Made by a program: the position numbers and the translations under genes. From NCBI GenBank assembly GCA_019237595.1, contig JAFAGU010000157.1:1-7984 (forward strand): a stretch of 7,984 nucleotides of DNA, given 5' to 3'. Numbering within the stretch: position 1 is the first letter of the stretch; each line of letters opens with the position of its first letter. The notes below the pieces were generated by a model that did not search any database, had not been told where the DNA came from, and worked only from the letters and a program-made list of their open reading frames with translations. The DNA is from Betaproteobacteria bacterium. Its GTDB lineage: Bacteria; Pseudomonadota; Gammaproteobacteria; Burkholderiales; SG8-39. Shown piece by piece: positions 1-7,984 of the stretch.

Positions 1-800
1 CCTCGCTTCCGGATGTGGACGCGCTCACCGAGGAGCTGCCGAACTTCGCCGAGGTGCTCGAGGACATCCGCAAGCACCTCGCGCTTTGCGTCGACAGCAA
101 CGACTCGATCGAGCTCCCGCCGATGCTGCTCCTCGGGGAGCCCGGCATCGGCAAGACGCATTTCGCGCGCAAGCTCGCCGAGCTCCTCGGCACGGGCTGC
201 GGCTTCGTGCCGATGAGCTCGCTCACCGCCGGCTGGGTGCTTTCCGGCGCCTCGTCGCAGTGGAAGAACGCGAAGCCCGGCAAGGTCTTCGACACGTTCC
301 TCAACGGCGACTACGCGAACCCTGTGATCGTGGTGGACGAGCTCGACAAGGCGAGCGCCGACGGCCAGTACGACCCGATGGGCGCGCTCTACGAGCTGCT
401 CGAGGTCAACACGGCAACGCGCTTCATCGACGAATTCGCGGAGGTGCCCATCGACGCCTCGGGCGCCGTGTGGCTCGCGACCGCGAACGACGCGGCGCGC
501 ATCCCGGATCCGCTGCTGAGCCGCCTCGCGGTCTACGAGATCGATGCGCCGGACGCGGAAGGCGCCTCCCGAATCGCGGCCTCGATCTACAGCGAAATCC
601 GCGGCAGCCACGACTGGGGGAAGCGCTTCCCCGAGGCGCTATCGTCTTCCTCGCTCGAGAAGCTCGCGGCCCTGCCGCCGCGCGAAATGCGCCGGGCCCT
701 CCAGGCCGGCTTCGGCAACGCCAAGATCGCCGGTCGGAGCGAAGTGCAGCCGGACGACATCCAGGATGCGCGCGCCCGCAAGACGCGCATCGGCTTCTAG
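1..800 (+). CDS. Lon-like AAA+ ATPase, C-terminal part (5' end outside window)
   Basis: The frame is open from the left edge (first full codon at base 3) to a TAG at 798-800, so this is the C-terminal part of a longer protein. The GTG at 15 is probably internal. Visible AAA+ elements, in order: Walker A GEPGIGKT (135-158), Walker B VIVVDELD (324-347), sensor 1 in WLATAND with its Asn, an arginine-finger candidate in DPLLSRL, and a sensor-2-like PPREMRRAL near the end. The stretch from LYELLEV through RFIDEF and VPIDAS to LATAND follows the AAA module of Lon protease (FxDHYLEVxxDLS...TAN...IPxPLLxR). The protein stops about 30 residues after sensor 2, so the Lon Ser-Lys protease domain is absent. 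It is probably an ATP-driven remodelling or chaperone-like factor; the substrate is unknown. The gene converges with alaS. ATPase assignment is firm, the biological role is not. Confidence 0.85.
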   Translation, partial: SLPDVDALTEELPNFAEVLEDIRKHLALCVDSNDSIELPPMLLLGEPGIGKTHFARKLAELLGTGCGFVPMSSLTAGWVLSGASSQWKNAKPGKVFDTFLNGDYANPVIVVDELDKASADGQYDPMGALYELLEVNTATRFIDEFAEVPIDASGAVWLATANDAARIPDPLLSRLAVYEIDAPDAEGASRIAASIYSEIRGSHDWGKRFPEALSSSSLEKLAALPPREMRRALQAGFGNAKIAGRSEVQPDDIQDARARKTRIGF

Positions 801-816
801 CCCAGCGTCGTCGACC

Positions 817-3756
<2,940 letters not shown>

Positions 3757-3773
3757 CCGCTTGATTTTAAGCG

Positions 3774-3803
3774 AAAAACACGCGGCGCCGGCCGGCCGCC
3801 GCG
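3774..3803 (-). terminator. Candidate intrinsic terminator or leader hairpin upstream of alaS
   Basis: On the minus strand a perfect 7-bp inverted repeat, CGCGGCG / CGCCGCG (3797-3803 with 3781-3787, 9-base GC-rich loop), is followed at once by TGTTTTTC (3780-3773). It starts 11 bases past the stop codon of the SANT-like gene and ends about 17 bases before the alaS start. It could terminate the upstream transcript or act as a leader structure for alaS. The T-run is short and interrupted by one G. Confidence 0.45.
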
Positions 3804-3814
3804 CGAAAGCGCTG

Positions 3815-4153
3815 CTACGCGTTGATCCTTCCGTACTTGAGAAGCCGCGCGCGCACGGCGCCCATCGTCCGCTCGTGCTGGGCGGCGAGCTCCTGCAGCG
3901 CGCGCCCGGCATCGAACGCGGCGAGCAGCTTCCTGTCCTCCTCCTCGGTCCAGGGCTCGCCCGTCTTCGGCGGCATCTGCGACTTCCTGCGGTCGAAGCG
4001 CTCGATGCGCTCGAGCGCGGTCGCCGCCTCGTACAACGCGCGCACGACCTGCGGGCGCTGGTAGGCGCTTTCCGGCGGGAAGACTTCGCCCGTTTCGGGA
4101 TCGACGCCGTTCGCGAGCGATCGCACGACCGCCAATGCTTGTGTTTGATCCAT
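3815..4153 (-). CDS. Small protein with C-terminal SANT/Myb-like helix-turn-helix
   Basis: A 112-residue basic protein. Two parts are visible. The N-terminal half carries GVDPETGEVFPPESAYQRPQ (17-36) followed by a helix (VVRALYEAATALERIERF), a segment seen in small uncharacterised proteobacterial proteins. The C-terminal half (about 65-110) runs GEPWTEEEDRKLLAAFDAG, then LAAQHERTMGAVRARLLKYGRI. This is the SANT/Myb-like trihelical pattern: a Trp followed by acidic residues, then a helix-turn-helix whose last helix is basic, suggesting DNA binding. The ATG at 4153 is chosen over an in-frame ATG at 4180 because GGAGGTG stands 6-7 bases before it. The gene lies between recX (97 bases away) and alaS (58 bases away) on the same strand. 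A DNA-binding role is inference; no target is known. Confidence 0.8.
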   Translation of the reverse strand: MDQTQALAVVRSLANGVDPETGEVFPPESAYQRPQVVRALYEAATALERIERFDRRKSQMPPKTGEPWTEEEDRKLLAAFDAGRALQELAAQHERTMGAVRARLLKYGRINA

Positions 4154-4159
4154 TCCGTT

Positions 4160-4186
4160 CACCTCCCTCCTACGCGACATGCGTAG
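4160..4186 (-). promoter_or_regulatory. Strong Shine-Dalgarno abutted by a 6-bp hairpin
   Basis: Reading the minus strand, CTACGC-ATGTC-GCGTAG (4186-4170) forms a perfect 6-bp stem with a 5-base loop. Its last base runs straight into the purine-rich GAGGGAGGTG (4169-4160) that serves as ribosome binding site for the ATG at 4153. The binding site settles the start of the SANT-like gene. The stem could affect ribosome access, but it is short and may be chance. Confidence 0.5.
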
Positions 4187-4250
4187 CCGAACAACGGTCG
4201 GTCGGAGCAGGCGTTTACCGGAGCGAAAAACTTCGTACTAAAGGATAAAA

Positions 4251-4697
4251 CTACCCGGCGTCCTTGAGAACGCGCGAGATGACGTCGTAGGAAAAGCCGC
4301 GGCCCTGCAGAAAGCGCGCGCGCCTTGCAAGCTCTTCGCGCCGCTCGCTCTTCGACGGGAACTTCTTGTCCAGGATGGCTCGCGCCTTGGCAAGATCATC
4401 CGACTGTGAGGCGATGCGCTCGGCGAGCTCGTCCGAGACGCCCTTGCTCTTCAGGTCGTGCCGGACCCGCGCGGATCCGTATTTCCGCGAAAGGACGCGC
4501 GCGCGCTCGGCTGCGAAGCGCTCGTCGGACTGCTGTTTCCTGGAAAGCAGCAAGTCCAGGAGCACTTCGACAGCCTGGGTGGACTCCGCATGCGGCGCGA
4601 GCTTGCGCGCGAGCTCCGCGCGCGAATGCTCGCGACGCACGAGGTGCCTGAGCGCCCGGGCTTTCAGCTGCTCGGGCGTGTCAGGACCCTCGTCCAT
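4251..4697 (-). CDS. recX: Regulatory protein RecX
   Basis: RecX binds RecA filaments and limits their extension, and so modulates recombination, strand exchange and LexA cleavage in the cytoplasm. The 148-residue length is typical. It is all helical with the family's repeated three-helix modules: ALRHLVRREHSRAELARKL (15-33), the diagnostic second module with SDERFAAERARVLSRKYGSARVRHDLKSKGVS (57-88, compare family YGxxRIRxELxxKGI), and RRARFLQGRGFSYDVISRVL (125-144). Its ATG (4697-4695) shares the A of the recA TGA stop (4699-4697) in a TGATG arrangement, so translation is very likely coupled to recA and expression should follow SOS induction. Stop TAG at 4251-4253. Confidence 0.95.
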   Translation of the reverse strand: MDEGPDTPEQLKARALRHLVRREHSRAELARKLAPHAESTQAVEVLLDLLLSRKQQSDERFAAERARVLSRKYGSARVRHDLKSKGVSDELAERIASQSDDLAKARAILDKKFPSKSERREELARRARFLQGRGFSYDVISRVLKDAG

Positions 4698-5776
4698 CAG
4701 CCCTCGTTGCTGCGCTTGCGGGTCGGAAGCCGCTCGACCTTCTTGTCCTCGATTTCCCCTTCCTCGGACGCGGCCTTGGCGGCCACGGCGGTGACGCCCG
4801 CCTTCTCGCGGATCTTGCCTTCGATTTCCTTCGCGAGCGCCGCGTTTTCCTTGAGGAAGTCGCGCGCGTTGTCCTTGCCCTGGCCGAGCCGATCGCCGTT
4901 GTAGACATACCAGGCGCCGGACTTCTCGAGGATGCCGAGGTTGACGCCGATCTCGAGGATTTCGCCCTCGCGCGAGATGCCCTCGCCATACATGACGTCG
5001 AACTCGGCCTGGCGGAAGGGCGGCGCGACCTTGTTCTTCACCACCTTCACCCGCGTCTCGGAGCCCACCACCTCGTCGTTCTTCTTGATGGAACCGATGC
5101 GCCGGATGTCCATGCGCACCGAGGCGTAGAACTTGAGGGCGTTGCCGCCCGTGGTCGTCTCGGGGTTGCCGAACATGACGCCGATCTTCATGCGGATCTG
5201 GTTGATGAAGATGACGAGCGTGTTCGTGCGCTTGATGTTGGCGGTGAGCTTGCGCAGCGCCTGGCTCATGAGGCGGGCCTGGAGGCCCATCTGCGGCTCG
5301 CCCATTTCGCCCTCGATCTCCGCCTTGGGCGTGAGGGCCGCCACGGAGTCGATGACGATGACGTCCACGGCGCCCGAGCGCACCAGCATGTCGGCGATCT
5401 CGAGGGCCTGCTCGCCCGTGTCCGGCTGCGAGATGAGGAGGTCCTCGGTCTTCACGCCGAGCTTCGCGGCGTAGGTGATGTCCAGCGCGTTTTCTGCGTC
5501 GATGAACGCAGCGGTACCGCCAGCCTTCTGCATCTCGGCGATCACCTGCAGCGTGAGGGTGGTCTTGCCGGAAGACTCCGGGCCGTAGATCTCCACCACG
5601 CGGCCACGCGGCAGCCCGCCCACGCCGAGCGCGAGGTCGAGCCCCAGCGAGCCGGTGGACACCACCTCGACGTCCTTCGCGGCGTCGGCGTCCATCTTCA
5701 TGATCGAGCCCTTGCCGAACTGCTTCTCGATCTGGGAAAGCGCGGCGGCTAATGCCTTAGACTTGTTGTCGTCCAT
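4697..5776 (-). CDS. recA: Recombinase RecA
   Basis: ATP-dependent DNA strand-exchange protein; it forms filaments on single-stranded DNA and triggers LexA self-cleavage. 359 residues, a normal length. Visible: N-terminal filament helix with ALAAALSQIEKQFGKGSIM (8-26), Walker A GPESSGKT (65-72), catalytic Glu in FIDAEN (91-96), Walker B VIVIDSVAAL (139-148), DNA loop 1 around EGEMGEPQMG (155-164), loop 2 GVMFGNPETTTGGNALKF (199-216), and a charged C-terminal tail with acidic and basic clusters. Start at 5776 is preferred over an in-frame ATG at 5812 because GAGGA lies 7 bases upstream and homology begins near it; the 5812 ATG has no ribosome binding site. One oddity: Asn96 (codon AAC) stands where RecA proteins nearly always have His (DAEHALD). 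recX is coupled downstream, and a LexA box lies 80 bases upstream of the start. Confidence 0.98.
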   Translation of the reverse strand: MDDNKSKALAAALSQIEKQFGKGSIMKMDADAAKDVEVVSTGSLGLDLALGVGGLPRGRVVEIYGPESSGKTTLTLQVIAEMQKAGGTAAFIDAENALDITYAAKLGVKTEDLLISQPDTGEQALEIADMLVRSGAVDVIVIDSVAALTPKAEIEGEMGEPQMGLQARLMSQALRKLTANIKRTNTLVIFINQIRMKIGVMFGNPETTTGGNALKFYASVRMDIRRIGSIKKNDEVVGSETRVKVVKNKVAPPFRQAEFDVMYGEGISREGEILEIGVNLGILEKSGAWYVYNGDRLGQGKDNARDFLKENAALAKEIEGKIREKAGVTAVAAKAASEEGEIEDKKVERLPTRKRSNEG

Positions 5777-5783
5777 TTCCTGG

Positions 5784-5788
5784 TCCTC
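5784..5788 (-). promoter_or_regulatory. recA ribosome binding site
   Basis: GAGGA on the minus strand, 7 bases before the ATG at 5776. It decides the recA start against the upstream in-frame ATG at 5812, which lacks any purine-rich site. Confidence 0.7.
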
Positions 5789-5855
5789 TTCATATCTCTT
5801 TTTTGTTGGCATCTACGGCAGCCGCGGGTTCCTGGAGCGCTGGGCCAACACCGGA

Positions 5856-5875
5856 TACTGTATAAACGCTCAGTA
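5856..5875. promoter_or_regulatory. LexA (SOS) box in the recA upstream region
   Basis: TACTGTATAAACGCTCAGTA matches the proteobacterial SOS consensus CTG-N10-CAG (CTG at 5858-5860, CAG at 5871-5873). The symmetric outer bases extend the dyad to ATACTG/CAGTAT (5855-5876). It lies 80 bases upstream of the recA start, as expected for LexA repression of recA and, through coupling, recX. A TTGACA (minus strand, 5904-5899) precedes the box, but no -10 at normal spacing from it is convincing. On the plus strand TATAAA (5861-5866) inside the box could be a -10 for the divergent dehydrogenase gene, but no matching -35 is seen. Confidence 0.9.
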
Positions 5876-5922
5876 TTCTGTGGCCGTTGACCGGGCGCTG
5901 TCAAACCCTCGAAAAACCCTTT

Positions 5923-5927
5923 AGGAG
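5923..5927 (+). promoter_or_regulatory. Ribosome binding site of the dehydrogenase gene
   Basis: AGGAG, 8 bases before the ATG at 5936. It fits the start given by the Rossmann-fold N-terminus. Confidence 0.75.
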
Positions 5928-5935
5928 ACAACACG

Positions 5936-6811
5936 ATGGCGAAAGTTGCGTTCCTTGGCCTCGGCGTCATGGGTTATCCCATGGCCGGCCACCTCCTCAA
6001 GAAAGGCGGGCACGACGTGACGGTCTACAACCGCACGCGCGCAAGGGCCGAGCAGTGGGCGAAGGAGCACGGCGGCAAGCATGCCGGCACGCCGCGCGAG
6101 GCAGCCAAGGACTGCGACTTCGTGATGATGTGCGTCGGGAATGACGACGACGTGCGCTCCGTGGTGTACGGGGAGAGCGGCGCCCTCTCCGGCATGAAGA
6201 AGGGCGCGATCCTCGTCGACCACACCACCGCATCGGCGGTCCTCGCGCGCGAGCTCTTCGAGAAGTGCAAGACGCAAGGCGTCGGCTTCGTCGATGCGCC
6301 GGTGTCCGGCGGCCAGGCCGGCGCCGTGAACGGCCAGCTCGGCATCATGTGCGGCGGCGAGGAGGCGACGTTCGCAAGGGCAAAACCCGTGATCGATGTC
6401 TACGCGAAGATGGCGGCGCTCATCGGCGCCCCGGGCGCCGGCCAGCTGACGAAGATGGTGAACCAGATCTGCATCGCGGGCCTCGTGCAGGGGCTATCGG
6501 AGGGCCTCGCCTTCGCGAAGAAATCAAACCTCGACCTGGAGAAAGTCATTTCGGTGATCTCCAAGGGCGCGGCGCAGTCCTGGCAGATGGAGAACCGCTG
6601 GAAGCAGATGAACGAGGTGAAGTTCGACGGGTTCGGCTTCGCCGTCGACTGGATGCGCAAGGACCTGGGGATGTGCCTCGAGGAGGCGAAGAAGACCGGC
6701 GCCCGCCTACCCGTGACCGCGCTCGTCGACCAGTTCTACGCCCACATCCAGGCGCGCGGAGGCCGGCGCTGGGACACCTCGAGCCTCATGAACCTCCTGA
6801 TGAAGGACTAG
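5936..6811 (+). CDS. NAD(P)-dependent oxidoreductase, 3-hydroxyisobutyrate dehydrogenase family
   Basis: A soluble beta-hydroxyacid dehydrogenase of 291 residues, the usual family length. It opens with a Rossmann nucleotide-binding motif GLGVMGYPMAGHL (8-20). The end of the second strand reads YNRT (31-34); an N-R-T here is typical of NADP(H)-preferring members such as glyoxylate/succinic semialdehyde reductases, while NAD-users tend to have Asp at that place. The substrate-binding motif DAPVSGGQAGA (120-130) with GQLGIMCGG (133-141) is intact, as is the catalytic Lys in GAGQLTKMVNQI (K173), followed by the all-helical C-terminal domain with WMRKDLGMCLEEA (239-251). The reaction is reversible oxidation of a short beta-hydroxyacid or reduction of the corresponding semialdehyde; the exact substrate (3-hydroxyisobutyrate, tartronate semialdehyde, succinic semialdehyde) cannot be read from sequence. 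It diverges from recA, with no obvious metabolic partner beside it. Confidence 0.93.
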   Translation: MAKVAFLGLGVMGYPMAGHLLKKGGHDVTVYNRTRARAEQWAKEHGGKHAGTPREAAKDCDFVMMCVGNDDDVRSVVYGESGALSGMKKGAILVDHTTASAVLARELFEKCKTQGVGFVDAPVSGGQAGAVNGQLGIMCGGEEATFARAKPVIDVYAKMAALIGAPGAGQLTKMVNQICIAGLVQGLSEGLAFAKKSNLDLEKVISVISKGAAQSWQMENRWKQMNEVKFDGFGFAVDWMRKDLGMCLEEAKKTGARLPVTALVDQFYAHIQARGGRRWDTSSLMNLLMKD

Positions 6812-6823
6812 CGCCTCAAATCG

Positions 6824-6839
6824 GGCCGCTCAGGCGGCC
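6824..6839. terminator. Hairpin between convergent genes
   Basis: GGCCGC-TCAG-GCGGCC is a perfect 6-bp stem with a 4-base loop, 12 bases after the dehydrogenase stop and overlapping the last codons of the opposing SpoIIAA-like gene. Its position suits a bidirectional terminator, but neither strand shows a good T-run after it. Confidence 0.4.
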
Positions 6840-7192
6840 TCGCCCAGCCATTCGAGCGCCGATTTTTCGTCCCTGAAGGCGGCGGTCTGCAGGCCGCGGT
6901 TGACCGCGACGGTGAACAGGAACCCGTGCGGCTCGACGCAATCTTCGCGCGTCACGAAGGCGACCCGCGAGAGGCCGGCGCCAGCTCTGGCGAGCCGCTC
7001 GCCCACATGGTGGCACTCCGTCAGGCTCATGCGGCGCGTGAGCTTCATGGACTGGAAGTCGAGCAGCAGCGTGCGCAGGCGCTCGGCGCCGGCGGCGCTG
7101 AGGGCCGAGGTCGCAAGCTCGGTCGCTTCTTCCGGAAGCAGCGTGCCGCCCGCCGAGAATCGGCCACGACGGTTCGGTCTGTCGATCTGCAT
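6830..7192 (-). CDS. SpoIIAA/STAS-like small protein
   Basis: A 120-residue soluble protein with the layout of the SpoIIAA-like (STAS/SEC14-related) family: an opening strand with GTLLPEEATELATSAL (16-31), a buried strand RTLLLDFQSMKL (40-51), helix SLTECHHVGERLARA (56-70), strand LSRVAFVT (74-81), and a C-terminal FRDEKSALEWLGEA (106-119), close to the family's usual 'F.dE..Al.WL' ending. No transmembrane segment or signal peptide is seen. STAS-like proteins often act as protein-binding or ligand-binding regulators, but this one's partner is unknown. The ATG at 7192 fits the start of the fold; no clear Shine-Dalgarno precedes it, and the open frame extending upstream to 7525 runs antisense through the Crp-like gene and is spurious. 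It diverges from that Crp/Fnr-type regulator gene. Confidence 0.75.
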   Translation of the reverse strand: MQIDRPNRRGRFSAGGTLLPEEATELATSALSAAGAERLRTLLLDFQSMKLTRRMSLTECHHVGERLARAGAGLSRVAFVTREDCVEPHGFLFTVAVNRGLQTAAFRDEKSALEWLGEAA

Positions 7193-7283
7193 CTTTACGG
7201 TGCGAAAAAAGAGCCGGATGTTAGGGAAGTCATCGGCTACAGACTGCGCAAAAGTCGACAAAGCGCGGAAAAAAAGGCGGAAA
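7193..7283. promoter_or_regulatory. Divergent spacer between the SpoIIAA-like and Crp-like genes
   Basis: A 91-base spacer that must hold promoters for both divergent genes. It is richer in A/T than the flanking genes, with A-runs near 7204-7210 and 7269-7275 and a direct repeat GCGGAAAA (7265-7272 and 7277-7284). AAGG at 7274-7277 is a plausible ribosome binding site for the ATG at 7284. No convincing -35/-10 pair or Crp/Fnr-type palindrome was found. Confidence 0.4.
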
Positions 7284-7984
7284 ATGTCCCGAGGGGAACA
7301 ATCGGCGGGCCGCGTCATGGAGAGACGTCCCGAGTTCACGCGCATCCGCGCCGTCATCGGCCGGAGCATCCATTTTCGCGACATCGATCCCCACGACCTC
7401 GACCGCATCGCCTCGCTCGGGAGGCTGCGCCGCCTGAAGGACGGCCAGGCCGCCCCGCCCGACGGCGGCCACGGGCGGCACCTCTTCGTCATCGTCAGCG
7501 GATGCGTGCGGCTGAGCTCCGCCACGCGGCAGGGACGCGAGTTCGTCTATGCGCTCCTCGGCCCGGGAAGCTTCTACGGGCTGGGCAACGTCATCAAGGG
7601 AATCGATCCACGCGCAGACGCCGAGGCCTCGGGCGCGACGGAAATCGCCGTGATCGATGGGCCGGGGTTCCTCGCCCTCCTCGACCGCGAGCCTCGCCTC
7701 TGGCGCCACGTCGCAGTCCTGCTGCACAAGCGGCTCACGCACGCCATGTGGGCGATCCGGGACAACAGCGTCGCACCGCTTGCCGAGCGGCTCGTGCGGC
7801 GCCTGCTCGCCCTCGCCGCCGCGGCCGCGCCCGCGCACGGCGCGCCGGTCAGCCTGCGCCTCACGCAGACCGACCTCGGCCGCATGCTCGGCACGAGCCG
7901 CTCGCGCATCAACGGCATCCTGAAGCGCCTCGAGCGCGAAAGGCTGGTGGAGGTGAGCTACCGCACCATCAAGCTCTCCGACCT
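7284..7984 (+). CDS. Crp/Fnr-family transcriptional regulator (3' end outside window)
   Basis: 233 complete codons are present and the frame runs off the right edge. Residues 29-130 form a cyclic-nucleotide-binding-type beta-roll (HLFVIVSGCVRLSS, LLGPGSFYGLGN, ATEIAVID), then a dimerisation helix (about 137-178), then a winged helix-turn-helix with LTQTDLGRMLGTSRSRINGI (193-212), LKRLERERLVEV and YRTIKLSD. The recognition helix SRSRINGILKRLE fits the family. The CRP residues that grip cAMP (GE and RS in the phosphate cassette) look like GL and RA here, and there is only one Cys in the visible part, so neither cAMP binding nor an FNR-type Fe-S cluster is expected. Start: ATG at 7284 with AAGG 6 bases before it; an ATG at 7317 is also possible. 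It diverges from the SpoIIAA-like gene. Confidence 0.9.
   Translation, partial: MSRGEQSAGRVMERRPEFTRIRAVIGRSIHFRDIDPHDLDRIASLGRLRRLKDGQAAPPDGGHGRHLFVIVSGCVRLSSATRQGREFVYALLGPGSFYGLGNVIKGIDPRADAEASGATEIAVIDGPGFLALLDREPRLWRHVAVLLHKRLTHAMWAIRDNSVAPLAERLVRRLLALAAAAAPAHGAPVSLRLTQTDLGRMLGTSRSRINGILKRLERERLVEVSYRTIKLSD

Noticed and set aside
3757..3912. N-terminal extension of alaS to an ATG at 3912 (52 extra residues).
   Set aside because: It would overlap the SANT-like gene in another frame, has no AlaRS similarity, and the conserved N-terminus starts at 3756.
5777..5812. Upstream recA start at 5812.
   Set aside because: It has no ribosome binding site, while the ATG at 5776 has GAGGA at proper spacing and fits RecA length.
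5843..5885. Outer inverted repeat GGCCA/TGGCC flanking the LexA box.
   Set aside because: The arms are unequally spaced from the box (7 and 4 bases) and only five bases long in a GC-rich region, so chance explains it.
6428..6442. Palindrome GCCCCGGGC-type sequence within the dehydrogenase gene.
   Set aside because: It lies inside conserved codons for the GAPGAG segment and follows from Gly/Ala/Pro codon choice.
7193..7525. N-terminal extension of the SpoIIAA-like gene up to 7525.
   Set aside because: That part runs antisense through the Crp-family gene and its translation has no domain character; the fold begins at the ATG at 7192.

Overview
The window looks like chromosomal DNA from a GC-rich proteobacterium, most likely a betaproteobacterium. 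The RecA protein has the betaproteobacterial look (for example the stretch around LPRGRVVEIYGPESSGKT), and recA, recX and alaS lie in the proteobacterial order. Nothing indicates a plasmid, phage, transposon or CRISPR array. Coding density is high, and the long open frames opposite the real genes are a by-product of high GC.

Layout. (1) 1-800, plus strand: the 3' part of a Lon-like AAA+ ATPase gene with no protease domain after the ATPase. (2) 817-3756, minus: alaS, convergent with the ATPase gene and 16 bases from it. It encodes a 979-residue alanyl-tRNA synthetase, about 100 residues longer than usual, with the extra length in one in-frame insertion (codons at about 2287-2619). (3) 3815-4153, minus: a 112-residue protein with a C-terminal SANT/Myb-like helix-turn-helix. 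(4) 4251-4697, minus: recX, whose ATG overlaps the recA stop codon by one base. (5) 4697-5776, minus: recA. (6) 5777-5935: divergent intergenic region with a clear LexA (SOS) box. (7) 5936-6811, plus: a 3-hydroxyisobutyrate dehydrogenase-family oxidoreductase. (8) 6830-7192, minus: a small SpoIIAA/STAS-like protein. (9) 7284 to the window end, plus: a Crp/Fnr-family regulator cut by the edge.

How the genes work together. recA and recX form a translationally coupled pair under an apparent LexA box: the recombinase and SOS co-protease with its modulator. Minus-strand transcription may run on toward the SANT-like gene and alaS, but a GC-rich hairpin with a T-rich tail lies between those two. The dehydrogenase gene diverges from recA. 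The SpoIIAA-like and Crp/Fnr-like genes diverge from a 91-base spacer and may be co-regulated, though no operator was recognised.

The most notable item is the extra domain in alanyl-tRNA synthetase. Its predicted alpha/beta pattern and a D...QVK motif resemble, by eye only, the Mrr-type variant of the PD-(D/E)xK nuclease core. The rest is fairly ordinary housekeeping sequence, with smaller oddities: an Asn in place of a near-invariant His in RecA, the extra gene between recX and alaS, and a Lon-like ATPase lacking a protease.
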